Shown one piece after another: positions 33,946-42,501 of a stretch of 64,000 nucleotides of DNA (positions are counted from its first letter, which is position 1; every line of letters begins with the position of its first letter). A model generated the notes under the pieces. The model was not told the DNA's origin. It made no database searches and was given only the letters and a program-made list of their open reading frames with translations. Made by a program: the position numbers and the translations under genes. Source of the DNA: Euzebya pacifica. GTDB taxonomy: Bacteria; Actinomycetota; Nitriliruptoria; Euzebyales; Euzebyaceae. The DNA lies in NCBI RefSeq assembly GCF_003344865.1, contig NZ_CP031165.1:3539910-3603909 (forward strand). Reading direction: 5' to 3'.

Positions 33946-35088
33946 CGGGATCGAGCTGTCGACCTGTCGGGAGTAGCCGTTGATGCCGCCCTGCAGGTTG
34001 CGCAGCTTGCGGAACCCCGCGTCGCGCAGGATGTTGAGCGCCTGCATCGACCGCTGGCCCGACTTGCACTGCAGGACGATCTCGTCGGAGGAGTCCAGCT
34101 CGTGCATGCGTGAGGGCAGGTCACCGAGCGGGATGAGGGTCGACCCCTCGATGCGCGAGATCTCGTACTCGTGGGGGTCGCGGACGTCGATGAGGGTGAC
34201 CTCGTCGCGGATCTTCTCGAACTCCACTGGCGTGATCTGCAGGTCGAAGTCGCTGTCGACGTCGTCGGAGACGTGGTCGTTGGCGGGGACGCCGCAGAAC
34301 TCCTCGTAGTCGATGAGCTCGGTGATGGGCTTGGCGTCGGGGTCCTTGCGGACCGTGATCGTGCGCCAGTCGTGGTCGAGCGCGTCGTACAGCTTCATCT
34401 TGCCGATGAGCGGTTCGCCGATGCCGGTGATGAGCTTGATGGCCTCCGTCACCTGACCGGCGCCGATCGACGCGCACAGGACCCCGAATACGCCACCCTC
34501 GGCGCAGGAGGGGACCATGCCGGGGGGCGGCGGTTCGGGGAAGAGGTCGCGGTAGTTCGGGCCGACCTCGTTCCAGAAGACGCTCAGCTGCCCCTCGAAG
34601 CGGAAGATCGAGCCGTAGACGTTCGGCTTGCCCAGGATCGCGCAGGCGTCGTTGACCAGGTACCGGGTCGGGAAGTTGTCGGTCCCGTCGATGACCAGGT
34701 CGTAGGGCTCGATGATCTCCAGCGCGTTCTCGCTGCGCAGGAGCGTCTCGTGGATGTTGACCTTGACCGTCGGGTTGATGTCGAGGATCGTCTCGCGGGC
34801 GGACTCGGTCTTGCGCTTGCCGATGTCCTTGGTGCCGTGGATGACCTGGCGGTGCAGGTTGGACTCGTCGACGGTGTCGTAGTCGACCAGGCCGATCTCC
34901 CCCACACCGGCGGCGGCGAGGTACATGGCAGCCGGGGAGCCGAGGCCACCCGTGCCGACGAGCAGGACCTTGGCGGCCTTGAGGCGTCCCTGCCCGTCCA
35001 TGCCGATGTTGGGCATGATGAGGTGTCGGGAGTAACGACGGATCTCGTCGTTGGTGAGCGGTGCCGGTTCGGCGATGAGCGGTTCCAT
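33937..35088 (-). CDS. moeZ: Adenylyltransferase/sulfurtransferase MoeZ (ThiF-rhodanese fusion)
   Basis: 383 residues. The ThiF/MoeB domain (about 1-265) has VLLVGTGGLGSPAAMYLAAAGVGEIGLVDYD, the adenylation aspartate region DGTDNFPTRY, and VPSCAEGGVFGVLCAS. The rhodanese domain (about 285-383) has DVRDPHEYE and the active-site loop LQCKSGQRS with its cysteine. It activates sulfur-carrier proteins (MoaD/ThiS/CysO type) as thiocarboxylates for molybdopterin, thiamine or cysteine synthesis. The CxxC zinc motifs of E. coli MoeB are absent, as in mycobacterial MoeZ. ATG 35088 has AGGTGG 4 nt upstream. A molybdopterin enzyme (nasA) occurs later in the window. Confidence 0.93.
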   Translation of the reverse strand: MEPLIAEPAPLTNDEIRRYSRHLIMPNIGMDGQGRLKAAKVLLVGTGGLGSPAAMYLAAAGVGEIGLVDYDTVDESNLHRQVIHGTKDIGKRKTESARETILDINPTVKVNIHETLLRSENALEIIEPYDLVIDGTDNFPTRYLVNDACAILGKPNVYGSIFRFEGQLSVFWNEVGPNYRDLFPEPPPPGMVPSCAEGGVFGVLCASIGAGQVTEAIKLITGIGEPLIGKMKLYDALDHDWRTITVRKDPDAKPITELIDYEEFCGVPANDHVSDDVDSDFDLQITPVEFEKIRDEVTLIDVRDPHEYEISRIEGSTLIPLGDLPSRMHELDSSDEIVLQCKSGQRSMQALNILRDAGFRKLRNLQGGINGYSRQVDSSIPTY

Positions 35089-35156
35089 GAGACCACCTAA
35101 CAGTGAGATGACCCCGACCCTTCCGGTGCAAACGATGTAATCGTGCGGGCCGGCGA

Positions 35157-35555
35157 TCAGCGCTGGATGGAGAGGTCCTCGGTCTGCCAGTCGCCGAACC
35201 ACACGATGTCACGGGCGTCGTGGCGGGCCAGCACGTCGGCGATGCTGTCGCGGTGGGACTCCTCCACGTCGTTGACGACGATGGCGTGGCGGCCCGACCG
35301 TGCCTCCTCCCCCAGACGCATGAGCTCCTCGCGTTCCTGGCCGAGCGACAGCAGGAACTTCACGAGCCGTCCGGCGGGATGGGAGTCCTCGTCGCCCGCT
35401 TCGAGGCGTGCGGCGAAGGACTCGCCGGTGCCGTGGGCGATGGCGTCTCGGTCGACCCCGGACTCGGCGAGGTCGGCGACAGCGGCCTCGGCGGTCGCGG
35501 CGTCGCCGACGTGGGCGATCACGGCATGGTCGTTCGGGCGTGCGTCAGCGGTCAT
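35157..35555 (-). CDS. Hypothetical protein, possible stress-protein 17M-like
   Basis: 132 residues, no signal peptide or membrane helix. N-terminal VIAHVGDAATAEAAVADLAESGVDRDAIAHGTG resembles the start of general stress protein 17M-type and related alpha/beta proteins; the rest is rich in Glu, Asp and Arg and ends in WFGDWQTEDLSIQR. The ATG at 35555 is chosen because upstream sequence is a repeat region; the Shine-Dalgarno (AGGG, 8 nt) is modest. Function unknown. Confidence 0.6.
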   Translation of the reverse strand: MTADARPNDHAVIAHVGDAATAEAAVADLAESGVDRDAIAHGTGESFAARLEAGDEDSHPAGRLVKFLLSLGQEREELMRLGEEARSGRHAIVVNDVEESHRDSIADVLARHDARDIVWFGDWQTEDLSIQR

Positions 35556-35592
35556 GCACGTCACCCTGCCCGTTCCACCGCCCGGCCGAACA

Positions 35593-35637
35593 CGCGTGTC
35601 GGGCGATGGGCCGTCCGTCGCAGGAACCCGACACGCG
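35593..35637. repeat. Inverted-repeat element, copy 1
   Basis: A 45-bp unit with 11-bp perfect terminal inverted repeats (CGCGTGTCGGG, 35593-35603; CCCGACACGCG, 35627-35637). The inner part closely matches copy 2 at 35664-35710. Non-coding. Confidence 0.75.
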
Positions 35638-35663
35638 GCCGGGGTGCCGCGCCGCGTGACCGG

Positions 35664-35710
35664 ACGCGTGTCGGAAAGGGGGCCGCCCGTCGAAGGAACC
35701 CGACACGCGT
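35664..35710. repeat. Inverted-repeat element, copy 2
   Basis: 47-bp unit with perfect 11-bp terminal inverted repeats (ACGCGTGTCGG, 35664-35674; CCGACACGCGT, 35700-35710), directly repeated with copy 1, sharing the inner CGTCG-AGGAACCCGACACGCG portion. It ends 3 bp before the stop codon of lutC, so it may also act as the operon's terminator. Confidence 0.75.
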
Positions 35711-35712
35711 GG

Positions 35713-36366
35713 TCAGGTGAGGAGGACCACGTGGAGGGTGCGGGGGCCGTGGACGCCCTCGACCCGGTCGAGCTCGATGTCGCTGGTCGCCGACGGCCCG
35801 GAGATCCACGTCTGGGGACGGGTGGCATCCAGGGCCCGCACCGCGAGGGGCACGGTGGCGTGCACGTCCTCGGCGCGGACGATGCACACGTGGAGGTCCG
35901 GAACCAGCGTGATCGCTCGCCGTCCCTGGCCGGGGCCGCCGTCGAGCACGATCGTCCCGGTGTCGGCGATGGCAGCCGCCGACGTCGTCACCACGGCGTC
36001 CATCGCGTCGAGGCCGCCCGAGCCGTCGACGGGGAGGGGCACCTCGGGGCTGTCGATGTGGCGCTCGACCCCCTCGGGGAGCACCGCCTCGTCGAGGTCG
36101 TGGGCGACCACCACCCGCGCGACGCGGTCCGACACGGCCGCGTCGAGGATTCGGCCGATGGTCGCGGCGAGGTCGTCCGAACCCACGCGGTGCACGGTTG
36201 CGCGGTAGTCCTCCACCCGGTCGACGAACCGCTCGAGCAGGTCGACGTCCGCGGGCGGGTCGATGTCGTAGTCGCGGGGGACGTCCACGGCGGCTGGCGC
36301 AGGACCGAGGGCATCGACGATGCGCGCCAGGACCTCGGTGCGGGCGGGGTCGGAGGGCAGGCTCAC
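35713..36366 (-). CDS. lutC: Lactate utilization protein LutC (LUD domain)
   Basis: 217 residues, the LUD-domain subunit of the LutABC L-lactate-oxidising complex. The block VVTTSAAAIADTGTIVLDGGPGQGRRAITLVPDLHVCIV is diagnostic, as is RPQTWISGPSATSDIELDRVEGVHGP. The GTG at 36366 has GAGGAGGG 6 nt upstream and overlaps the lutB stop by 4 bp (GTGA). It is the last gene of the lacI-lutABC operon. Confidence 0.92.
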   Translation of the reverse strand: MSLPSDPARTEVLARIVDALGPAPAAVDVPRDYDIDPPADVDLLERFVDRVEDYRATVHRVGSDDLAATIGRILDAAVSDRVARVVVAHDLDEAVLPEGVERHIDSPEVPLPVDGSGGLDAMDAVVTTSAAAIADTGTIVLDGGPGQGRRAITLVPDLHVCIVRAEDVHATVPLAVRALDATRPQTWISGPSATSDIELDRVEGVHGPRTLHVVLLT

Positions 36367-37865
36367 GTCGTGCCCTCCTCGCGTCCGCGCCACCAGTCGC
36401 GGAAGCTCTGGCTGGCCGGCACCGGCGCGTCACGGGTGGCGGTCCAACCGTTCATCGGCGGGGGCAGCGTGCGGATCCGACGGTCGCCGTCGCCTCGATC
36501 ACGGCCGATCAGTCGACCGACTCTCGCAGCACGCTGGGCCCCCGACCAACGCGACGCGTCGCTCATCATCCAGGCCGCAGCCTTCATGGCGGCAGCCTCG
36601 ACCGTGGGAACGGTTCGCGCGGCGGCCTGCGCCTCGACGTGCTGCTCACGCAGGTGCACCAGCATCGAGGGGATGTCGATGGCGACCGGGCAGGCATCGA
36701 AGCACGCCCCGCACAGCGAGGAGGCGTAGGGCAGGGACGCGTTGTCCTCCACCCCGGTCAGCTGGGGCGACAGGACGGCGCCGATGGGACCTGGATACAC
36801 CGATCCGTAGGCATGCCCGCCGGTGCGTTCGTAGACCGGGCAGACGTTCAGGCACGCCGAGCAGCGGATGCAGCGCAGCGCGTCCCTGCCGTACTCGTCG
36901 GCCAGCACCGCCGTGCGACCGTTGTCGAGCAGCACCAGGTGGACGTCCTGCGGACCGTCGCCGGGGTGCACCCCGGTCCAGAACGACGTGTAGGGGTTCA
37001 TCCGCTCCCCCGTTGCCGACCGTGGCAGCAGCTGGAGGAACACCTCGAGGTCCTCCCACGTCGGGACCAGCTTCTCGATCCCCATCACCGTGATCAGCGT
37101 CTCGGGCAGGGTCAGGCACATGCGGCCGTTGCCCTCGCTCTCGACCACCGACAGGGTGCCGGTGTCGGCGACGGCGAAGTTGGCACCCGACACCGCGACC
37201 CGGGCGGTCAGGAACTTGCGCCGCAGGTAGCGCCGGGCGGCCATGGCCAGCGCACGGGGTTCGTCGGTCAGGTCGGGATCGACGTCCGCCATGTGGGCGA
37301 GGAAGATGTCGCGGATCTCGGTGCGGTTGCGGTGGATCGCGGGGACGAGGATGTGGGAGGGGCGGTCGTCGGCGAGCTGCACGATGAGCTCGGCCAGGTC
37401 GGTCTCCAGCGCGTGGATGCCGGCCTCGGCGAGCGCCTCGTTGAGCCCGATCTCCTGGGTCGCCATCGACTTGACCTTGACGACCTCGTCGGCGCCGGTG
37501 GCCCGGACCAGGCGGGTGACGATGGCGTTGGCCTCCGCGGCGTCCCGCGCCCAGTGCACCGTGCCACCCGCAGCGGTGACCCGCTCCTCCAGCCGCACCA
37601 GCAGCTCGGGCAGTCGCCGGAGGGTGTCGTCCTTGATGGCGGCGCCGGCGGCGCGGAGGGCCTGCCAGTCCGGGACCTCGCCCACCACCGCCTCGCGCTT
37701 GGCACGGATCGTGGCGGTGGCGTTGCCCAGGTTCCGGCGCAGCTGCGGATCGGCCAGCGCCCCGCGGGCGGCGTCGGGGAAGGACTGCGCGCCGCGAAGC
37801 TGCCCGACCCCACGGGGCGAGACGACCGGCAGGGACGTGCGGCCGGGCGGCACCTGCGGCGTCAC
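36363..37865 (-). CDS. lutB: Iron-sulfur lactate utilization protein LutB
   Basis: 500 residues. N-terminal LUD-type region (about 60-300; VKVKSMATQEIGLNEAL, ESEGNGRMCLTLPETLITV) followed by two [4Fe-4S] clusters, CIRCSACLNVCPVY and CGACFDACPVAIDIP. It transfers electrons in oxidation of L-lactate to pyruvate together with LutA and LutC. The GTG at 37865 overlaps the lutA stop (GTGA). Length is near the family norm (about 475). Confidence 0.94.
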   Translation of the reverse strand: MTPQVPPGRTSLPVVSPRGVGQLRGAQSFPDAARGALADPQLRRNLGNATATIRAKREAVVGEVPDWQALRAAGAAIKDDTLRRLPELLVRLEERVTAAGGTVHWARDAAEANAIVTRLVRATGADEVVKVKSMATQEIGLNEALAEAGIHALETDLAELIVQLADDRPSHILVPAIHRNRTEIRDIFLAHMADVDPDLTDEPRALAMAARRYLRRKFLTARVAVSGANFAVADTGTLSVVESEGNGRMCLTLPETLITVMGIEKLVPTWEDLEVFLQLLPRSATGERMNPYTSFWTGVHPGDGPQDVHLVLLDNGRTAVLADEYGRDALRCIRCSACLNVCPVYERTGGHAYGSVYPGPIGAVLSPQLTGVEDNASLPYASSLCGACFDACPVAIDIPSMLVHLREQHVEAQAAARTVPTVEAAAMKAAAWMMSDASRWSGAQRAARVGRLIGRDRGDGDRRIRTLPPPMNGWTATRDAPVPASQSFRDWWRGREEGTT

Positions 37866-38611
37866 GGGGCCACCCCGGCCCGGTCGCCGGTCGAGGCCAG
37901 GATCTCTGCGAGGTGGAGCGTGCGCACCCCGGCCCGCGAACGGGACAACCCCCCGCCGATGTGCATCAGGCAGGAGGCGTCGCCGGCCGTGACGTACTCC
38001 GCGCCCGTGGCGCGGACATGGCGCATCTTGTCGGCCAGCATCGCCGAGGAGGTGTCGGCGTTCTTCACCGCGAACGTGCCCCCGAACCCGCAGCACTCGT
38101 CGGCCCGGGGCAGCTCGACCAGGTCGATGCCCTCGACGGCTCGGAGCAGCTGCAGGGGCTTGTCGTCGACACGCAGCAGCCGCAGGGAGTGGCAGGTCGG
38201 GTGGTAGGTGACGCGATGCGGGAACACCGCGCCCACATCGGTGACCCCGAGCTGGTCGACCAGCAGCTCGGACAGCTCGAAGGTGCGCGAGGCGACGGCG
38301 TCGGCACGACGGGCCAGGGCCTCGTCCCCCGCGGCCCGGGCGATCCCGGCGTGCTGGTGGCGGACCGACCCCACGCAGGAACCCGACGGCCCCACGACGA
38401 CGTCGCAGTCCTCGAACGCCTCGACGTGGTTGCGGACCAGCGGCAGGGCCATCGGGCCGTAGCCGGTGTTGGTGTGGGCCTGCCCACAGCAGGTCTGCGA
38501 CGCGGGGAACACGACCTCGTGCCCGAGGCGTTCCAGCACCGTCACGACGGCTCGGCCGACGTCGGGGAACAAGGTGTCGGCGAGGCAGGTCACGAACAGG
38601 GCGATCCTCAT
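37862..38611 (-). CDS. lutA: Lactate utilization protein LutA (CCG-domain)
   Basis: 249 residues with two cysteine-rich CCG domains: PASQTCCGQAHTNTGY and ELPRADECCGFGGTFAVKN, plus YHPTCHSLR. Such domains bind an iron-sulfur cluster in heterodisulfide reductase-like complexes. With LutB and LutC it forms the L-lactate oxidase complex. Its ATG overlaps the stop of lacI (ATGA), so lactate oxidation genes are co-translated with the rhamnose regulator. Confidence 0.93.
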   Translation of the reverse strand: MRIALFVTCLADTLFPDVGRAVVTVLERLGHEVVFPASQTCCGQAHTNTGYGPMALPLVRNHVEAFEDCDVVVGPSGSCVGSVRHQHAGIARAAGDEALARRADAVASRTFELSELLVDQLGVTDVGAVFPHRVTYHPTCHSLRLLRVDDKPLQLLRAVEGIDLVELPRADECCGFGGTFAVKNADTSSAMLADKMRHVRATGAEYVTAGDASCLMHIGGGLSRSRAGVRTLHLAEILASTGDRAGVAP

Positions 38612-39648
38612 GCCGTGCCCTCGCCCGTCACCGTCTCGGTGCCGAAGCCGTCGGGGCCACCGCTGGAGGTGCGCACGACCAGCTCGGGGCGGAACACCAC
38701 CTGTCGATGGATGTGCTGGCCGGCGGCGTCGCCGGCCTCCTCCAGGAGCAGCTCTGCTGCGGCGCGGCCCAGCTGTTCGCGCGGCTGCCTGACCGAGGAG
38801 AGGGGGACGACCGCTGCGGCGGCGAAGTCGATGTCGTCGTAGCCGACCAAAGCGAGGTCCTGAGGCACGCGCAGGCCGGCCCTGACGACCTCCTGGAGCA
38901 TGCCGAGCGCGATCAGGTCGTTGGCGCACAGGACGGCGGTCGGTCGGCGGTCGACGGGCATGTCGATCACGTGGCGGGCGGCCTCGCGACCGTCGGCCAC
39001 CGACAGGCCGTTGACCTCCACCACCTGGACGTCGGCGTCCGGAGCCCCCTCGCGAAGGCCCTCGAGGCGGTCCGAGACCTGGCGGATGTCGAAGGGCCCA
39101 CCGACGAAGGCGATGCGGTCGTGACCTTCCCCTGCGAGGTGAGCGCCGGCCAGCCGGCCACCGTGCACGTCGTCGACGCTCACCGAACAACGGGTGGCGT
39201 CCTCCGAGCCGCGGTCGACGAGGACGACGGGGATGCCGTGGTCGACGAGGTGCTGGATGGACGGGGCATGGGTGTCCAGGGGCGTGATGAGGACGCCGCG
39301 AACCCGCTGCTGGGCAAGGACGTCGAGGTGCCTGGCCTGCCTGCCGCCGTCGTTGTCGCTGTTGCACAACGTGACGACCATGTCGGCGTCGTGGGCCAGT
39401 GACTCCACGCCCCGGGCGAGGTCGGTGAAGAAGGGGTTGGCGACGTCGAGGACGACCAAACCGATGGTGCGGCTCTGTCCCGCTCGCAGCTGTCGGGCCG
39501 ATTCGTTGCGGACGTAGCCGAGCTCGGAAATTGCCGTTCGTACCCGCTGCAGGGTGTCCTCGTTGACGTTGCCGGGCCGGTTCAGGACGTTGCTGACGGT
39601 CCCGACCGAGACCCCGGCACGGTGCGCGACTTCCTTGATGCTGACCAG
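38608..39648 (-). CDS. LacI family regulator, likely controlling rhamnose and lactate genes (CTG start)
   Basis: 346 residues. The DNA-binding head IKEVAHRAGVSVGTVSNVLNRPGNV (residues 3-27) is complete, and the sugar-binding core includes GLVVLDVANPFFTDLARG, VLCANDLIALGMLQ and LVGYDDIDFAAAAVVPLSSVRQP. No ATG, GTG or TTG lies between the promoter and the helix-turn-helix; GGAGGG (39661-39656) is 7 nt before CTG at 39648, giving a typical LacI N-terminus. An in-frame TTG at 39714 falls inside the -35 box. It leads the lutABC operon and is divergent from the rhamnose importer. The effector is probably rhamnose or a pathway intermediate (inferred). Confidence 0.88.
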   Translation of the reverse strand: MVSIKEVAHRAGVSVGTVSNVLNRPGNVNEDTLQRVRTAISELGYVRNESARQLRAGQSRTIGLVVLDVANPFFTDLARGVESLAHDADMVVTLCNSDNDGGRQARHLDVLAQQRVRGVLITPLDTHAPSIQHLVDHGIPVVLVDRGSEDATRCSVSVDDVHGGRLAGAHLAGEGHDRIAFVGGPFDIRQVSDRLEGLREGAPDADVQVVEVNGLSVADGREAARHVIDMPVDRRPTAVLCANDLIALGMLQEVVRAGLRVPQDLALVGYDDIDFAAAAVVPLSSVRQPREQLGRAAAELLLEEAGDAAGQHIHRQVVFRPELVVRTSSGGPDGFGTETVTGEGTA

Positions 39649-39686
39649 CAGGCTGCCCTCCGAATCGGCTCGAACGCTCGCGGCTG

Positions 39687-39714
39687 ACCGTACTCCCCCG
39701 TTGAAACGTGTCAA
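39687..39714 (-). promoter_or_regulatory. lacI-lutABC promoter with overlapping LacI operator
   Basis: Minus-strand -35 TTGACA (39714-39709) and -10 TACGGT (39692-39687), 16-bp spacer. The sequence TGAAACGTGTCA at 39702-39713 matches 10 of 12 positions of the operator TGAATCGTTTCA and covers the -35 box, predicting autorepression. Confidence 0.6.
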
Positions 39715-39789
39715 GCATCTCGCTGTGGACGAGCGGCACGCGGGGATCCGTTGGCGGCGGGGGCCCGGCGAAATCTCGAGGAAACCCTC

Positions 39790-39819
39790 TTGACAGCTCG
39801 ATGACACTCACCCTAGCGT
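39790..39819 (+). promoter_or_regulatory. Promoter of the rhamnose importer/catabolic operon
   Basis: -35 TTGACA (39790-39795), 18-bp spacer, -10 TAGCGT (39814-39819). The expected transcript start is about 39826. Spacing to the downstream operator is identical to that at the rhamnosidase promoter. Confidence 0.65.
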
Positions 39820-39836
39820 TTCGTCCACCAGAACGG

Positions 39837-39848
39837 TGAATCGTTTCA
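39837..39848. promoter_or_regulatory. LacI-type operator, rhamnose importer
   Basis: TGAATCGTTTCA, extended to a 5-bp inverted repeat GTGAA/TTCAC at 39836-39849. It starts 18 bp after the -10 box, at about +11 to +22, where a bound repressor would block transcription. Confidence 0.7.
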
Positions 39849-39943
39849 CACCTCGTCCAGCAGAGGACGGTCCACGTGACGCATCACCCGTTCACACGAG
39901 ATCGCCACCGAGCCGTGGCCGTTCCGACAGCAAGGAGCCGAGC

Positions 39944-41446
39944 ATGAGCCAGCCCGTCCTGGAGCTGCGTGACATCGAGAAGTCCTTCGGTGCCGTGCGA
40001 GCCCTCCGTGACGCCCAGCTGGAACTGCACGCCGGCGAGGCCCACGCCCTCGTGGGCGAGAACGGTGCCGGCAAGTCCACCCTGGTCAAGATCCTTGCCG
40101 GGGCCCACCGACAGGACACGGGCCGGGTCCTGCTCGACGGCGAACCGCTGGAGCTCACCGGACCGGCCGACGCCCGTGCAGCCGGCATCGCGGTGATCTA
40201 TCAGGAGCCGACGCTCTTCCCCGACCTGTCGGTGGCGGAGAACATCTTCATGGGCCGCCAGCCACAGCGGTCGCTCGGCCGCATCGACCACGACGCGATG
40301 CATGCCGCCGCGACCGCCCTGTTCGACCGTCTCGGCCACCACCTGGACCCTCGTCGCCCCGCTCGCGGCCTGTCGATCGCCGACCAGCAGCTCGTCGAGA
40401 TCGCCAAGGCGCTGTCGTTCGACGCCCGCGTCCTGATCATGGACGAGCCGACCGCCGCGCTTTCGGGCGTCGAGGTCGAACGGCTCTTCGCCGTGGCCCG
40501 CTCGCTGCGCGAGTCCGGCGCCGCCATCCTCTTCATCTCCCACCGCTTCGACGAGGTCTTCGGGCTGTGCGACCGCATCACGGTCATGCGCGACGGGGCG
40601 CACGTGTCCACCGATCCCACCGCCGGGCTGACCGTGGACGAGGTGGTCCGTCGCATGGTCGGCCGCGAGGTCGGGAGCCTGTTCCCGAAGGTCGAGGCGG
40701 AGATCGGCGAGGTCGCGCTGTCAGTCAGGGGGCTGACCCGCCACGGCATCTTCCGCGACGTGTCCTTCGACGTGCGTCGCGGCGAGATCGTCGCCCTGGC
40801 CGGGCTGGTCGGCGCCGGACGCAGCGAGGTCATCCGTGCGGTGTTCGGCGTCGACGGACGCAATGCCGGCGAGGTGCTCGTGCACGGCACTCCGCTGGCG
40901 GGCGGTGACCCGCGGGCGGCGATGCGGGCCGGGCTGGCGTTGGTCCCCGAGGACCGTCGCCAGCAGGGCCTCGTGATGGAGCTGTCGGTGGAACGCAACA
41001 CCACGGTCACCTCGCGCAGGACCCTGGCCCGGTTCGGCCTGCTCTCGGGTGCCGCCGAACACGCTTGGGCAGCGGACTGGACCCGCCGGCTGGAGGTGAA
41101 GGCCGGCTCGTTGGACGCCCCCGTCTCGACCCTGTCCGGTGGGAACCAGCAGAAGGTCGTGCTGGCCAAGTGGCTGTCCACCGACCCGTCCATCCTGATC
41201 GTCGACGAGCCGACCCGCGGCATCGACGTCGGCACCAAGGCCGAGGTCCACCGGTTGTTGTCGGCGCTGGCAGCCGACGGGCTCGCGGTCCTCATGGTCT
41301 CCAGCGAGCTGCCCGAGGTGCTCGGCATGGCCGACCGCATCCTGGTGATGCACGAGGGCCGCCTCACCGCCGACATCCCCCGTATCGATGCCACCGAGGA
41401 GTCGGTCATGCGCGCCGCCACCGGACAGGTCGAGGTGGTCGCGTGA
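39944..41446 (+). CDS. Sugar (L-rhamnose) ABC importer ATP-binding protein
   Basis: 500 residues with two ABC cassettes in tandem, as in RbsA/MglA-type carbohydrate importers. First cassette: [37 protein letters not shown]. Second: [47 protein letters not shown]. It powers import with the two permeases and the binding protein downstream. ATG 39944 has AAGGAG 6 nt upstream. It overlaps the first permease by 4 bp (GTGA). Rhamnose as substrate is inferred from the catabolic genes in the same operon. Confidence 0.92.
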   Translation: MSQPVLELRDIEKSFGAVRALRDAQLELHAGEAHALVGENGAGKSTLVKILAGAHRQDTGRVLLDGEPLELTGPADARAAGIAVIYQEPTLFPDLSVAENIFMGRQPQRSLGRIDHDAMHAAATALFDRLGHHLDPRRPARGLSIADQQLVEIAKALSFDARVLIMDEPTAALSGVEVERLFAVARSLRESGAAILFISHRFDEVFGLCDRITVMRDGAHVSTDPTAGLTVDEVVRRMVGREVGSLFPKVEAEIGEVALSVRGLTRHGIFRDVSFDVRRGEIVALAGLVGAGRSEVIRAVFGVDGRNAGEVLVHGTPLAGGDPRAAMRAGLALVPEDRRQQGLVMELSVERNTTVTSRRTLARFGLLSGAAEHAWAADWTRRLEVKAGSLDAPVSTLSGGNQQKVVLAKWLSTDPSILIVDEPTRGIDVGTKAEVHRLLSALAADGLAVLMVSSELPEVLGMADRILVMHEGRLTADIPRIDATEESVMRAATGQVEVVA

Positions 41447-42501
41447 CCGCCCAGATCACCGACCCGCCTGCGAACACGACCGACATGACCGCCTCTCCCC
41501 TCCGAACCGCACCGGGTCCCGTGTCGCGGATCCTCCATGCCCGCGAACTAGGCATCGTCCTGGCCCTCGTCGCGCTCGTCACCGTGACGGCGCTGCGCAA
41601 CCCGAGGTTCCTGTCCCCGCAGAGCCTTCGCGATCTGCTGCTGTCGGCCTCCATCGTGGCGGTGCTCGCCGTCGGGCAGACGGCTGTGATCGTGACCCGC
41701 AACGTCGACCTCTCCGTCGGCTCCATCCTGGGGCTCACCGCCTTCGGCATCGGCAAGCTGTTCATCGCCGCCCCCGGACTGCCGGTGGCCATCGGCATCC
41801 TCGTCGCGGTGCTCGGCGGTGCCCTGCTCGGAGCGCTCAACGGCGGCCTCATCGCCGCTGCCAGGGTCCCGGCCCTGGTGGTCACCCTCGGCACCCTCTA
41901 CATCTTCCGCGGTGTGGACTTCGCCTGGGCATCCGGTCAGCAGATCAACGCCGCTGACATGCCCGACACCCTGCTGACGCTGGGAACCCAGACGGTGCTC
42001 GGCGTGCCGGTCCTCGCCATCACGGCGGTCGTCGTGGCCGCCCTGGCCAGCTGGTACCTGGCCAGCTACCGGTCGGGCCGCGAGCTGTACGCCATCGGCT
42101 CTGATCCCGACGCCGCCCGCCTGTACGGCATCGATGTCGGCCGGCGCGTCCTCGGGGCCTTCGTGTTCTCCGGCGCAACCGCAGGGTTGGCCGGGGCGAT
42201 GTACGCCGCCCGGTTCGGCACCCTCGACGCAACCGCGGGACGCGGCATCGAGCTGGAGGTCGTCGCGGCTGCCGTCGTCGGTGGCGTGGCGATCTTCGGG
42301 GGCAGCGGCACGGCGTACGGCGCCGCGATCGGTGCGCTGCTGCTGACGACGATCTCGACGTCGTTGGCCGTGCTGCGCATCAACCCGTTCTGGCAGCAGG
42401 CCGTCGTCGGCCTGCTCATCCTCCTGGCCATCGGCCTGGACCGCCTCCTGACCCTTCGCGCCGAGCGCAGCCTTCGCCGACGGAGCCCTCATGGCCGCTG
42501 A
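41443..42501 (+). CDS. rhaP: Rhamnose ABC importer permease RhaP-like
   Basis: 352 residues, RbsC/BPD_transp_2-type permease with about nine membrane helices. Family motifs: [25 protein letters not shown] and [29 protein letters not shown], and a C-terminal [22 protein letters not shown]. The GTG overlaps the ATPase stop. A second, different permease follows with an 11-bp overlap, giving the heterodimeric importer typical of rhamnose systems. Confidence 0.9.
   Translation: MTAQITDPPANTTDMTASPLRTAPGPVSRILHARELGIVLALVALVTVTALRNPRFLSPQSLRDLLLSASIVAVLAVGQTAVIVTRNVDLSVGSILGLTAFGIGKLFIAAPGLPVAIGILVAVLGGALLGALNGGLIAAARVPALVVTLGTLYIFRGVDFAWASGQQINAADMPDTLLTLGTQTVLGVPVLAITAVVVAALASWYLASYRSGRELYAIGSDPDAARLYGIDVGRRVLGAFVFSGATAGLAGAMYAARFGTLDATAGRGIELEVVAAAVVGGVAIFGGSGTAYGAAIGALLLTTISTSLAVLRINPFWQQAVVGLLILLAIGLDRLLTLRAERSLRRRSPHGR

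Noticed and set aside
39836-39943. N-terminal extension of the importer ATPase starting at GTG 39836
   Set aside because: It would translate through the operator; family homology begins after ATG 39944, which has AAGGAG upstream.
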